Shown here: in pieces, positions 54,465 to 64,000 of the stretch
Position numbering within the stretch: position 1 is the stretch's first letter
Layout of the letters: each line of letters begins with the position of its first letter
DNA from: Candidatus Thalassolituus haligoni
GTDB taxonomy: Bacteria; Pseudomonadota; Gammaproteobacteria; Pseudomonadales; Oceanobacteraceae
Length of the DNA: 64,000 nucleotides
Direction: 5' to 3'
NCBI RefSeq assembly: GCF_041222825.1
Contig: NZ_CP139482.1
Location: 1,209,001 to 1,273,000 of the forward strand
Notes under the pieces: generated by a model
What the model was told of the DNA's origin: nothing
What the model saw: only the letters and a program-made list of their open reading frames with translations
The model's database searches: none
Made by a program: the position numbers and the translations under genes

Positions 54465-55835
54465 ATGATTATTCTGGTCGTGGAAGATGATCCGCAACTG
54501 CGTGAAGCCGTGGTCGACAGTCTCGAACTGAAAGGGCATCAGGTGATTGCCACTGCCGATGGCAAGCAAGCCATACTGGCACTGCAGCAGCAGCCGGATC
54601 TGATTCTGTCCGATATCAATATGCCGGAAATGGACGGACTTGCTTTGCTGAGTCATGTACGCGAGGAACACCCCTGGCTACCGATGGTACTGATGACCGC
54701 CTATGGCGATGTCAATCAGGCGGTGCTGGCGATGCAACGGGGTGCAAGCGACTACTTGATGAAACCCTTTGAGCCAAGTGAACTGGATGCGTTACTGCAG
54801 CCCTTTGATGTGCGCCCACAGGGAACAACCAAATCCCGACAAGAAGAGGCGCCAGTGTGCATTGCCACTGCCACCCGGCAACTGTTCCAGATGGCAGAAC
54901 GTGTCGCACAGACCGACTCAACGGTATTGATCAGCGGTGAAAGCGGGACTGGTAAAGAAGTCCTGGCGCGCTATGTCCATCAGCATTCCCAGCGCCATAA
55001 ACAGCCGTTTGTTGCCATTAACTGTGCAGCGATACCGGAAAATATGCTGGAAGCCATCCTGTTTGGTTACGAAAAAGGTGCCTATACCGGCGCTTATCAA
55101 TCCTCGGCAGGTAAATTTGAACAGGCCCAGGGTGGCACGCTGTTACTGGACGAAGTTTCTGAAATGGACGCTGGACTGCAAGCCAAGTTACTGCGAGTTC
55201 TGCAAGAGCGGCAGGTTGAGCGCTTGGGCGGCAAAAAAGTCATTAACCTGGATGTACGGATTATCGCCACCACCAACCGCGACCTGGCCGATCATGTGGC
55301 TGAAGGCAAATTCCGCGAAGACCTGTATTACCGGCTCAGTGTGTTCCCGTTGCAGTGGTTGCCATTACGCCAACGGGTTGACGACATCTTGCCGCTGGCT
55401 CAACGCCTGCTGGCGCACCACGCCCATAAAATGAAACGCCGGGTACCACAGTTGATGAAAGAAGCCGAGCACAAACTGCTGCAGCATAGCTGGCCAGGCA
55501 ACGTCCGCGAGCTGGACAACACCATGCAACGGGCACTGATTTTACAGACCGGCCCGCAACTGTTTGTCAACGACCTGCTGTTAACGCCAGTGCCCGGCAA
55601 TAAACACCCCCAGCTTGAGCAACCGCTGGAAACGGTGCAAGTCGATATCGTTCAGGATGAGGGTCGTCTGGGTCAGGATCTCAAACATCGTGAGGTTGAG
55701 CTGATCTTGCAGGCCATCAAGGAAGAACCAAGCCGCAAGGACGCCGCCGAACGACTGGGCATCAGCCCGCGTACGCTGCGTTACAAAATGGCCCGGCTAC
55801 GGGAAGAGGGCTTCGACGTCGAAGCCATGATTTAG
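54465..55835 (+). CDS. fleR: Flagellar response regulator FleR
   Basis: NtrC-type activator for later flagellar (class III) genes. The 456-residue product has a receiver with phospho-acceptor Asp50 in LSDINMP, an AAA+ domain with GESGTGKE and GAYTGA (Phe replaced by Tyr in the usual GAFTGA, a conservative change that still suits sigma-54 contact), and a C-terminal HTH (AAERLGISPRTLRYKMARL). Paired with FleS. Confidence 0.95.
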   Translation: MIILVVEDDPQLREAVVDSLELKGHQVIATADGKQAILALQQQPDLILSDINMPEMDGLALLSHVREEHPWLPMVLMTAYGDVNQAVLAMQRGASDYLMKPFEPSELDALLQPFDVRPQGTTKSRQEEAPVCIATATRQLFQMAERVAQTDSTVLISGESGTGKEVLARYVHQHSQRHKQPFVAINCAAIPENMLEAILFGYEKGAYTGAYQSSAGKFEQAQGGTLLLDEVSEMDAGLQAKLLRVLQERQVERLGGKKVINLDVRIIATTNRDLADHVAEGKFREDLYYRLSVFPLQWLPLRQRVDDILPLAQRLLAHHAHKMKRRVPQLMKEAEHKLLQHSWPGNVRELDNTMQRALILQTGPQLFVNDLLLTPVPGNKHPQLEQPLETVQVDIVQDEGRLGQDLKHREVELILQAIKEEPSRKDAAERLGISPRTLRYKMARLREEGFDVEAMI

Positions 55836-55850
55836 CCGCGATTGCCAGAC

Positions 55851-56666
55851 TCAAGCGGCAGACCGCAGCAGTCGCTGCCGTACATAACCATAAACAAACA
55901 AATACAGCGAGGAAGCCAGCAGGCAGACGGCGGTGCCCCAGTGCAGTCCCAGCACGGGGTAGGTATAACTGACACACAGGGCATACACCACCAAAGCCCC
56001 GAGGCCATCCGGGTAATGGCGAATGGTGCGGGCCACCACACTGGCACCTTGGCTCAGGTGCAAAATCAGCAGCAGTGGAAAAAAACTCACCGGGAAGGCA
56101 GCCAGTAATCCGGCGCGTTGTGGGCCAAGTACATCCGCCAGCCCGGTAATCAGCAAAATGGTAAACGTTGCCATGGCAGCGCGAAACAACAGACGCACCA
56201 GCGGTTTGTGGAACCAGTCTGCGCCAATGTAAGGATCGCTGCTCGGCGGGGCTGTCTCGTCAATGGCACGAAACAGCGTGCGGAAGCACACAATAGCCAC
56301 GACCACCACCAACAAACCCAAGCCGCGATGGGGCGGTAACTGCTGTAATAGCCAACTGCTGGAAAAAAAACACAGCAGACCGAAAATCACCGCGACCGGC
56401 ACCCAGTGCAAACCGGTATGCCGACGAATCACCTGCCAATAACCCCAGGCCAGACAAACCGCTGACGTTAATCCCGACAACGTAAACACCGCACTGGTCG
56501 CGGCAAAGTCTGCACCCTGTTGCCAACCAAAAAAATACAGCGCAATACCGGTTCCCAGCGGGAATCCGGCCAATAACCCCGCATGCCGAGGACTCATTTG
56601 CTCAGCGACACGGGCCAGCAAAACAACGGTCAAAAACGTAATCAGGATTTTGGCCAGAATCAGCAC
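55851..56666 (-). CDS. Integral membrane protein of unknown function
   Basis: A 271-residue protein with eight or nine predicted membrane helices and an internal repeat: RHAGLLAGFPLGTGIALYFF in the first half and QRAGLLAAFPVSFFPLLLIL in the second, so it is a duplicated fold. The pattern resembles small transporter or permease-like families, but no substrate can be named. The GTG at 56666 has a GAGG eight bases upstream; an ATG at 56762 would overlap the Nudix gene by 44 bases. It is the last gene of a leftward run from the SDR gene. Confidence 0.72.
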   Translation of the reverse strand: MLILAKILITFLTVVLLARVAEQMSPRHAGLLAGFPLGTGIALYFFGWQQGADFAATSAVFTLSGLTSAVCLAWGYWQVIRRHTGLHWVPVAVIFGLLCFFSSSWLLQQLPPHRGLGLLVVVVAIVCFRTLFRAIDETAPPSSDPYIGADWFHKPLVRLLFRAAMATFTILLITGLADVLGPQRAGLLAAFPVSFFPLLLILHLSQGASVVARTIRHYPDGLGALVVYALCVSYTYPVLGLHWGTAVCLLASSLYLFVYGYVRQRLLRSAA

Positions 56667-56718
56667 CAGGATAACCTCGGCAAAAGATAAGTGGGCAAGG
56701 GCTGTGACCGGACGAGAA

Positions 56719-57288
56719 CTAGTTTTGCAGACACACCGCGCTGGAGTCTGGCAGCAAACCATCGTTCAGCGCCTGTTTTAACGACAGTCGACCGGCAAAC
56801 CACAAGGGATAGCGCTTGCCTGGAATACTGGCGTCGGCAACATCATCGCCGCTGCGCAAGGCAACCACCAGATCTTCCAGATTGACCCAGATCCAGTCCT
56901 TACGCTCGCGTGGCGTACCGCATTGGGAGGCGGCAATCGACGCCGGATCAACGTAGGTCACTTCCGCCACATAAGTATAGAAAGGGCCAACCGTTGAACG
57001 CTTGCGACCTTCAAGATCAGCTGGCAAGGGGGTGGCAAACATACAACCGGTTTCTTCGCGGAACTCACGGGCTGCGGTATCAACAATGCGCTCGCCGTCT
57101 TCGCCATGACCGCCAAAGGCCGCCCAGCCATTACGATTCTTGCCGTTGTCGTAGGCCAGCAGCACCTGAGCTTGTGGGCCGACGCAAGTGTAGGCGATCA
57201 CCCCGGCGGGAGGCTCGGCAACCACCATAATGGACGTTGTGACCAATAAAGGCAGCAACACAAAACCGATCAGAATTGACGTCAGCAT
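56719..57288 (-). CDS. Nudix hydrolase with N-terminal signal or anchor sequence
   Basis: A 189-residue Nudix protein. The Nudix box is GGHGEDGERIVDTAAREFREETG (residues about 59-81), with the catalytic REFREETG intact. The N-terminus, MLTSILIGFVLLPLLVTTS, looks like a signal peptide or membrane anchor, so the active site would face the periplasm, unusual for the family. The C-terminal half is family-like (YTYVAEVTYVD; WIWVNLEDL). ATG at 57288 has a GGAG site seven bases upstream. Substrate unknown. Confidence 0.82.
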   Translation of the reverse strand: MLTSILIGFVLLPLLVTTSIMVVAEPPAGVIAYTCVGPQAQVLLAYDNGKNRNGWAAFGGHGEDGERIVDTAAREFREETGCMFATPLPADLEGRKRSTVGPFYTYVAEVTYVDPASIAASQCGTPRERKDWIWVNLEDLVVALRSGDDVADASIPGKRYPLWFAGRLSLKQALNDGLLPDSSAVCLQN

Positions 57289-57346
57289 GGTACGGCTCCA
57301 TAAACCGGATGGCGACAGGGCAGGGCCAGGGTGGGTAATAATTGAC

Positions 57347-57391
57347 CTGTCAGAGAACTATTTGTCAGAGAATTACCTGCCAGAGAACATC
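57347..57391. repeat. Three tandem copies of a 15-bp repeat
   Basis: CTGTCAGAGAACTAT, TTGTCAGAGAATTAC and CTGCCAGAGAACATC lie head to tail between the Nudix and ATL genes. The core TCAGAGAA is common to the first two and CCAGAGAA in the third. Confidence 0.85.
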
Positions 57392-57424
57392 TGTTTGAAA
57401 TACCAATAAAAGAATAGCCGAACA

Positions 57425-57760
57425 TCAAGGCATCCAGCGATAGAGCCGCAGACTGACGCGACCATCGACCGACACCAGCACGCCCTCTGCCCGCAGGCGC
57501 TCAGCCTGTTCGCGGCCACCTTCAAGAATCGGCAAACTGATTTTGCCCTGGGCATTGATAACACGATGCCAGGGCAGACTGCTGTCTTTCGGTAATTGTC
57601 TGAGTAGCTGGCCTACCCAGCGCGCCCGTCGCGGCGCACCGATAAAATCGGCCAACTGACCATAGGTAACCACCCGGCCAGGTGGAACGCTGGCGAGCAG
57701 GGTAAACAAACGAATATCGTTAGGTGTGACCGGAGCCACCGATCGGGGCGCAATAACCAT
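57425..57760 (-). CDS. Alkyltransferase-like protein (ATL)
   Basis: A 111-residue protein of the MGMT fold with no reactive cysteine. The motif PWHRVINAQGK replaces the PCHRV of active methyltransferases, with Trp for Cys; this is the ATL signature. ATL proteins bind O6-alkylguanine and pass it to nucleotide excision repair. The HTH-like VVTYGQLADFIGAPRRARWVGQLL is intact. The ATG at 57760 is chosen because family sequence starts there; the frame extends to 57922 into the SDR gene. Confidence 0.88.
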   Translation of the reverse strand: MVIAPRSVAPVTPNDIRLFTLLASVPPGRVVTYGQLADFIGAPRRARWVGQLLRQLPKDSSLPWHRVINAQGKISLPILEGGREQAERLRAEGVLVSVDGRVSLRLYRWMP

Positions 57761-57869
57761 GGTTGCGGCCTGTTCTGGAAGTATTTGGGCCGACAGTGTA
57801 ACCACAATGCCGGGGAGCTGGACACCCCGGCACGCAACTGGGATCAATGTTGCCTGAACGCCAGCCAAC

Positions 57870-58628
57870 TCAAATACGCAAGCCGCCATCCACTTCGACG
57901 ACCCGGCCCGACATATAATCATTCTCCATCAGAAAAGCCACCGTATGGGCGATTTCATCCGCTTGTCCGATGCGTCGCGCCGGAATTCCGGCGGTCATTT
58001 TATCCAGCACTTCCGGCTTCATACTCTGGGTCATTTCGGTCGCAATAAACCCCGGCGCAATGGCATTGGCACGAATACCGTAGCGGGCCAGTTCTTTTGC
58101 CCAGACTGTCGCCAGACTGGCAACACCGGCCTTGGCGGCAGAATAATTACTCTGGCCAATATTACCGGCACGGGAAATACTGGAAATGTTAACGATACAA
58201 CCCTGACAATCGTGCTGGATCATCTGCACCGCCGCCTCACGGCCACAAAGAAACACCCCGGTCAGGTTAACGTCGATGACCGCCTGCCAGTGCGCCAACG
58301 ACAGCTTGCTGACATCACCTTCTTTCACTTTCACCATCAGGCCATCACGCAAAATCCCGGCGTTATTCACCAGACCATGCAAGCCGTTGAAGTCACTGGC
58401 AAGCGCCGCAAAGGTGGCTTCTACCTCATCTTCCTGCGCCACATTACAGCGATAACTGCGGCCACTGCTGCCCGCCGCCTCGATCAGACCCAGCGTCTCA
58501 GCCATATGCTCCTGATTGATATCAATCACCGCAATACGTGCTCCGCGAGCGGCCAGATAAACAGCCATTGCCCGGCCAAGGCCCTGGCCGGCACCCGTAA
58601 TCGCGATCACTTTGTCTTGCAAATTCAT
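57870..58628 (-). CDS. fabG: SDR-family 3-oxoacyl-ACP reductase-like protein
   Basis: A 252-residue short-chain dehydrogenase: GAGQGLGRAMA (NAD(P)-binding), NNAGILRDGLM, the catalytic set Ser-Tyr-Lys in ISSISRAGNIGQSNYSAAKAG, and IAPGFIATEMTQSM. It resembles FabG2-type ketoacyl reductases rather than the fatty-acid operon FabG. Substrate not certain. ATG at 58628 has a CGGAG site. First gene of the leftward run to the ATL, Nudix and membrane genes. Confidence 0.88.
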   Translation of the reverse strand: MNLQDKVIAITGAGQGLGRAMAVYLAARGARIAVIDINQEHMAETLGLIEAAGSSGRSYRCNVAQEDEVEATFAALASDFNGLHGLVNNAGILRDGLMVKVKEGDVSKLSLAHWQAVIDVNLTGVFLCGREAAVQMIQHDCQGCIVNISSISRAGNIGQSNYSAAKAGVASLATVWAKELARYGIRANAIAPGFIATEMTQSMKPEVLDKMTAGIPARRIGQADEIAHTVAFLMENDYMSGRVVEVDGGLRI

Positions 58629-58986
58629 AGCGTACTCCGTTGTAAACAGGGGACAGGCAACAACCATCTACTCTGCATAAAAAACGTTCATCGCTGCCAT
58701 CAATAGCAGCTGGCGGTTCTGCTCAACACAACCGGACAGCCTTGAGAAATCGGCCCAGTATAATCCATGGTTGTTTCCTCCCAACCCTGCTTTTGGTGTA
58801 GACCAGCGCCGAAGGCCCAAAGGATTGTTATCTGCCGCTGTTCTGCCCTTGCTTTTTGCCCAATGCGCCCCGATTAAGTACAACATGAAGCGCTCTGGTT
58901 GCTTCCAGCGCATCACATCGATTGGAATTTTCGGGCGTTGGAGTATCCAACCCTACAGAATTTCAAGCACAGACCTGGAGGTAATC
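58629..58986. other. Divergent intergenic region between the SDR gene and fxsA
   Basis: A 358-bp gap carrying promoters for the leftward SDR gene and rightward fxsA. No gene recognised; open frames here are shadows. Confidence 0.5.
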
Positions 58987-59466
58987 GTGCCATTTTTAGT
59001 CTTGTTTATTGTTGTGCCGCTGTTAGAGCTGGCTGTTTTGATCAAGGTAGGCGGCTATATCGGCGTGATCTGGACGCTGGTGATCATCTTTGTGACCGCC
59101 ATTATTGGTGTCAATATTCTTAAAAAGCAGGGCATGGACGTACTCATGCGTGCCAGCCAGAAAATGCAGGAAGGGACACTGCCCGCACGCGAGCTGGCAG
59201 AAGGCTTCTTGCTGGCCTTGTCTGGCGCCTTGCTGCTGACCCCCGGGTTTCTGACGGATGCGGTCGGATTTGCCTTGTTGGCTCCCGTCGTCCGGCTGGC
59301 GCTGGTTGGCCATGTACTGAAACTGATCAAACCCCGAGTTGTGGTCGCCGGAGGCGGTTTTGCCAGTCGATCCGACCCAGAGCAGCCAGCGCCATTTGTC
59401 GACCGACCTGAACCAGCTAGCCATCGGCCGGAAGTGATTGAAGGCGAATATCGTCGCGAAGACTGA
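58987..59466 (+). CDS. fxsA: FxsA membrane protein
   Basis: FxsA is a small cytoplasmic membrane protein that in E. coli suppresses F-plasmid-related phage T7 exclusion. The 159-residue product begins VPFLVLFIVVPLLELAVLIKVGGYIG, a family-typical membrane segment, with two or three helices and a conserved LLALSGALLLTPGFLTDAVGFALL. GTG at 58987 follows GGAGGT. groESL follows downstream, the same order as in E. coli. Confidence 0.93.
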   Translation: MPFLVLFIVVPLLELAVLIKVGGYIGVIWTLVIIFVTAIIGVNILKKQGMDVLMRASQKMQEGTLPARELAEGFLLALSGALLLTPGFLTDAVGFALLAPVVRLALVGHVLKLIKPRVVVAGGGFASRSDPEQPAPFVDRPEPASHRPEVIEGEYRRED

Positions 59467-59518
59467 GCCAGTCGTTTGTTGCAGATACCACCAAATACAA
59501 TTTTTTTTACGTCGGGGT

Positions 59519-59547
59519 GTTGAAAACCATCGCGGCGTCCCAATTAT
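59519..59547 (+). promoter_or_regulatory. Heat-shock (sigma-32 type) promoter of groESL
   Basis: GTTGAAA (59519-59525) and CCCAATTAT (59539-59547) are separated by 13 bp and resemble the sigma-32 consensus (CTTGAAA, CCCCATNT). Located 87 bp before groES. No CIRCE element was seen. Confidence 0.75.
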
Positions 59548-59633
59548 CGAAACACACAGATTTGGGGCGAGTGTAAGACACCATCGGCCCCGCACACCGT
59601 AAACATTGCTTTATACATTGGAGACAACCTCAA

Positions 59634-59927
59634 ATGAAAATCCGTCCTTTACACGATCGTGTTGTTGTTCGTCGCAAGGAAGAAGAGCAAACCACTGCTG
59701 GCGGTATCTTGCTGCCAGGATCTGTCGCTGAAAAACCAAACCAGGGCGAAGTGGTAGCTGTCGGTACCGGTCGCGTTTTGACCAATGGTGATGTACAGGC
59801 TCTGGCTGTTGCAGTGGGCGACACCGTGGTCTTCGGCAAGTACTCCGGTTCCAACACCATCAACATCGATGGTGAAGAATTGCTGATTCTGAACGAAAGC
59901 GACATCTACGGCGTATTGGAAGCCTGA
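59634..59927 (+). CDS. groES: Co-chaperonin GroES
   Basis: The 97-residue heptameric cap of Gro[31 protein letters not shown] (mobile loop) and [12 protein letters not shown] are standard. A GGAG site precedes the ATG. groEL follows 56 bp later. Confidence 0.98.
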   Translation: MKIRPLHDRVVVRRKEEEQTTAGGILLPGSVAEKPNQGEVVAVGTGRVLTNGDVQALAVAVGDTVVFGKYSGSNTINIDGEELLILNESDIYGVLEA

Positions 59928-59971
59928 TTCACGCTTCCTGTTGATCCCCGTTTGTAACCGAATAATTTTGA

Positions 59972-61624
<1,653 letters not shown>

Positions 61625-61668
61625 GGTAAATAACCTCCATCATCCTCCGGCTACCAAGCCAAATAAAC

Positions 61669-61699
61669 ACCCGCACTGAGTAATCAGCGCGGGTTTTTA
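61669..61699 (+). terminator. Rho-independent terminator of groESL
   Basis: ACCCGC-A-CTGA, loop GTAA, TCAG-C-GCGGGT, followed by TTTT. One A-C mismatch in the stem. About 45 bp after groEL. Confidence 0.88.
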
Positions 61700-61735
61700 T
61701 TTGGGCTGCATTCTATAAATGAGGTTTACGCTTGC

Positions 61736-61773
61736 GGCTATTTCACGGCTATTTCACGGCTGTTTCACGGCTA
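61736..61773. repeat. 11-bp tandem repeat, three and a half copies
   Basis: GGCTATTTCAC occurs three times in direct contact (third copy GGCTGTTTCAC), then a further GGCTA. Confidence 0.9.
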
Positions 61774-62187
61774 AGTAGGCGAGGTGGTACAGGAAACAGA
61801 GGCACGAAGACTGCTGGCGTTGGTCAATACCTGAAGTCTGTGCGGATAGACAGTAAATCAGGAATCAGATGCAATTTATGCTCGTATTACCTGAACCGGT
61901 TGCTCGTTTTTCCGGCAGCAGATAGCGTAAGTGGTCGAATTATGGAATGTTGTGTCTGCGGCGTACTGCTGTTTTGTGTGCCTGGGTCGCCAGAAAAACG
62001 CGCATGCGCAGAAATAAAACGGTTAAGGAAACTGTATTGTCAGTGAAGAACGCATTTGAATATCAAAAGTTAGCTTCTGAAGTGACATTGAAATATGTAT
62101 ATTTTTTGTTGGCTACAGCCGGTGCGGCAATAGCATTGCGGTGTTGAATCTGGAGCAAAAGTTCAACTTTCTGATAGTCATCTTTTG

Positions 62188-62360
62188 CTAGGAGTCTGTC
62201 GGGCTGAGGGCTGCTCTACTGCGGAAAAGCTGAATCTGGCTCTTTTTTGAGCAAATTCTGGTTAAGTTAAATAGAACCACTATTCGCCTCAAATTTGCGC
62301 AAAAATCGCTCAAACCAGTCTTTCCCTCGCGACGAACGCCTAAGTCCGACAGGCTCCTAG
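62188..62360. mobile_element. Candidate MITE with imperfect terminal inverted repeats
   Basis: Left end CTAGGAGTCTGTCGGGCT (62188-62205) and right end AGTCCGACAGGCTCCTAG (62343-62360) are inverted repeats with two mismatches over 18 bp. CTAG at both outer ends would fit a 4-bp target duplication. The 173-bp span has no coding capacity, so if mobile it needs a transposase in trans. The end sequence resembles those I associate with IS1182-type elements; that family assignment is from memory and uncertain. Confidence 0.6.
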
Positions 62361-62592
62361 TGATGGCGTTGTTTTCTTGGAGTGTGGGTTTTTATTCAGG
62401 ATGCAAATGGGATATCTATTTAATCCTGCACGACTCTGCGCCCACGGTCTGTATGATTTACGACAGACGGCTTTTCTTGATTCCGACAATCGCGCGGTAA
62501 TTTTTTCTATTTTTCAATAAAATCAAAACGTTAGTGTGTGGTCTGGAGCTTGCAACAGCCGCTGTCAACTGACGTTCTTTTAAGTGTTGATT

Positions 62593-64000
62593 ATGAAACT
62601 GAACATTCATCGTATTTATGTAGAAGCGCTGGTCGAGCGTTTTCCGACGCTGTCGTTTTTGGCCGAACAGCTGCGTTTTGGTCATCGGGCGGAGGTGCCG
62701 TTTGTCCAACTCACGGTCGATCAGCTCGGCTTTTTGAGTGAGTTGTATGCCGAGGCTGGCCCGGCAATGGCAGGCCAGGCGGCGCAGCTTGCGACGTTAA
62801 AGCAGGCGATGGCGACGGAAGGGGAACGGTTTGAATCGGGTAATCTGGAGCTGCTGGTCGCGGCTATCACAGAATATTTGTTGCAGAATGTGATTAATGG
62901 CTGGTTATTTCGGGTGGTGACTTCCGGCAAACCTATTGCCTATCTGGTTACCCGCATCGATTTTACGCCGCCCGGTGAGGAAGAAACGGGCCGGATCATG
63001 CTGGAGTTAAAAGCCAATGCCATGGCTAAAATCTCGACCGAAAATCTGATTATTCGTGAGCGTGATATCGAGGATCATACACTGGCGGAAATTTTCGCCA
63101 GCAAGGGATTTCTGAAAGAAACTCCTGAGTTAATAGCCGCTTACGATGCATCAGCCAGTCGTTTTTTTGACTGGCGTTCCGACTACGGGATGCAGTTTTC
63201 CGGCGCGGGTACGGGCATTTTTGCTGAAGATCCGGGTTCCAGTCATCGCACAACCGACTGGTCGCGTAAGAATCTGGTGGTTTTGTCGTCGGGTGGTGGC
63301 AAGGCCCGGTTGGTGAACGATGAGGAAGTGCTCAAGGAGCGTGAGTTGACGTTGGATGCGCCGGGTCAGATTCTGGGTAAATACCTGCGCAAGGCCGGGC
63401 GCAGTATGAATTTTGACGAGAAGGTGGAGCGACGGGTTGAAGCCCTGATGGCGAATGTTCCAGAGGGTGTGTTTACCCAGTTGCCGGTTCACGGCTATAT
63501 GCTGATGTTCCATCTGGAACTGCATCATCATGTCTGGGTGCATGTTGATGATATGGAACCTTATATTTATCAACCAGAGCTGAAAGACAAACTGATTTTG
63601 CCGCCGGAGCAAACCGATCTGATTGATATTCTGACGGCAGAAATGGACGTGCTGATGGACGATATTGTCGAAGGCAAATCCGGTGGTACGACGGTGTTGT
63701 GTGCCGGGCCGCCAGGGGTGGGCAAAACCCTGACGGCGGAGGTGTACTCGGAAATTATCAAACGGCCGTTATATCGGGTGCATTCCGGGCAGTTGGGTCT
63801 GAATGTGAAGGAAATGGAGTTGGCGCTGAAGGATACCCTGACCAGAGCGCAGCGCTGGGGTGCGGTGATGTTGATTGATGAGGCGGATGTGTATATCAAG
63901 CGCCGGGATGACAATATTGCCGCCAATGCCGTGGTCGGAGTGTTCCTGCGGGTGCTGGAATACTTTAATGGCCTGCTGTTTCTGACCACTAACCGGGTGG
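62593..64000 (+). CDS. AAA-family ATPase (3' end outside window)
   Basis: A frame open to the window end, 469 codons visible. The first about 360 residues form a large domain I do not recognise. Then an AAA core: Walker A GPPGVGKT (near 372), Walker B VMLIDEADVYI and a sensor-1 LTTNRV at the edge. The start is the ATG at 62593; an in-frame stop is at 62581, so the N-terminus is firm to within three codons. There is no strong ribosome-binding site. No partner gene is visible upstream; a MITE-like element is 230 bp away. Confidence 0.85.
   Translation, partial: MKLNIHRIYVEALVERFPTLSFLAEQLRFGHRAEVPFVQLTVDQLGFLSELYAEAGPAMAGQAAQLATLKQAMATEGERFESGNLELLVAAITEYLLQNVINGWLFRVVTSGKPIAYLVTRIDFTPPGEEETGRIMLELKANAMAKISTENLIIRERDIEDHTLAEIFASKGFLKETPELIAAYDASASRFFDWRSDYGMQFSGAGTGIFAEDPGSSHRTTDWSRKNLVVLSSGGGKARLVNDEEVLKERELTLDAPGQILGKYLRKAGRSMNFDEKVERRVEALMANVPEGVFTQLPVHGYMLMFHLELHHHVWVHVDDMEPYIYQPELKDKLILPPEQTDLIDILTAEMDVLMDDIVEGKSGGTTVLCAGPPGVGKTLTAEVYSEIIKRPLYRVHSGQLGLNVKEMELALKDTLTRAQRWGAVMLIDEADVYIKRRDDNIAANAVVGVFLRVLEYFNGLLFLTTNRV

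Larger units (their letters stand above)
61700..62592. other. Gene-poor accessory stretch between groEL and an AAA ATPase gene
   Basis: About 890 bp without a supported gene. It contains the 11-bp tandem repeat (61736-61773) and a MITE-like inverted-repeat element (62188-62360). Open frames at 61732 and 61947 have no ribosome-binding site or family sequence. Composition is more AT-rich than the neighbours. Confidence 0.6.

Noticed and set aside
61732-62147. Two short frames after groEL
   Set aside because: One starts with TTG inside the 11-bp tandem repeat; the other has no ribosome-binding site. Composition does not look coding.

Overview
The window reads as chromosomal DNA of a motile, aerobic, probably marine gammaproteobacterium related to Pseudomonas and the Oceanospirillales. 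The evidence is gene content: the divergent finR-fpr pair, a fleQ-fleS-fleR flagellar cascade with a sigma-54 type promoter, an nadC/ampD-ampE block, a fimT-pilV-pilW-pilX-pilY1-pilE minor pilin operon, an oadGAB sodium-pump operon, mqo, and fxsA next to groESL. No rRNA, tRNA, CRISPR array or intact transposase was found. Most of the window is dense, ordinary housekeeping sequence. The genus cannot be fixed from the sequence alone.

Layout. 1-1.9 kb: end of a urease accessory cluster (ureF partial, ureG, hupE/ureJ). 2-6.3 kb: TPR sulfotransferase, nudC, a maltose acetyltransferase-like gene, a VOC protein, a CWC cysteine-rich protein, a lipoprotein. 6.5-9.8 kb: finR/fpr redox pair, then an ODP-like di-iron beta-lactamase-fold protein in tandem with a small cytoplasmic chemoreceptor-like protein. 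9.8-17 kb: DUF3530-like protein, rpe, gph, a small outer-membrane-type protein, rmuC, a membrane diguanylate cyclase. 17.2-26.6 kb: GlcG-like protein, cmoA-cmoB, an orphan tfpZ, nadC, ampD-ampE, PilZ, globin, dps, dusC. 27-30.3 kb: oadGAB closed by a very strong bidirectional terminator. 30.4-36.4 kb: the minor pilin operon, whose PilY1-like protein appears to carry an MshQ-like N-terminal half. 37-38.5 kb: mqo. 39.9-48.1 kb: cellulose operon bcsA-bcsB-bcsZ-bcsC. 48.2-55.8 kb: a TPR-methyltransferase divergent from fliS, then fleQ, fleS and fleR. 55.9-58.6 kb: a leftward run of SDR, ATL, exported Nudix and membrane protein genes. 59-61.6 kb: fxsA and heat-shock groESL. 61.7-64 kb: an accessory-looking stretch with a tandem repeat, a small MITE-like inverted-repeat element, and the start of an uncommon AAA ATPase.

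Theme. Several genes belong to one lifestyle decision, surface attachment versus swimming, controlled by cyclic-di-GMP: a diguanylate cyclase with an intact active site and I-site, a stand-alone PilZ protein, BcsA with a PilZ domain, and FleQ with the c-di-GMP contact residues known from Pseudomonas aeruginosa. Type IV pilus tip proteins and cellulose provide the adhesive outputs. The strongest leads for something less well described are the ODP/chemoreceptor pair (8.4-9.8 kb), the hybrid pilus-tip protein (30.8-33.6 kb), the flagellar-locus TPR-methyltransferase (48.2-50.3 kb), the apparently exported Nudix hydrolase (56.7-57.3 kb) and the AAA ATPase beside a MITE (62.6 kb onward). Short tandem duplications recur in the intergenic gaps.
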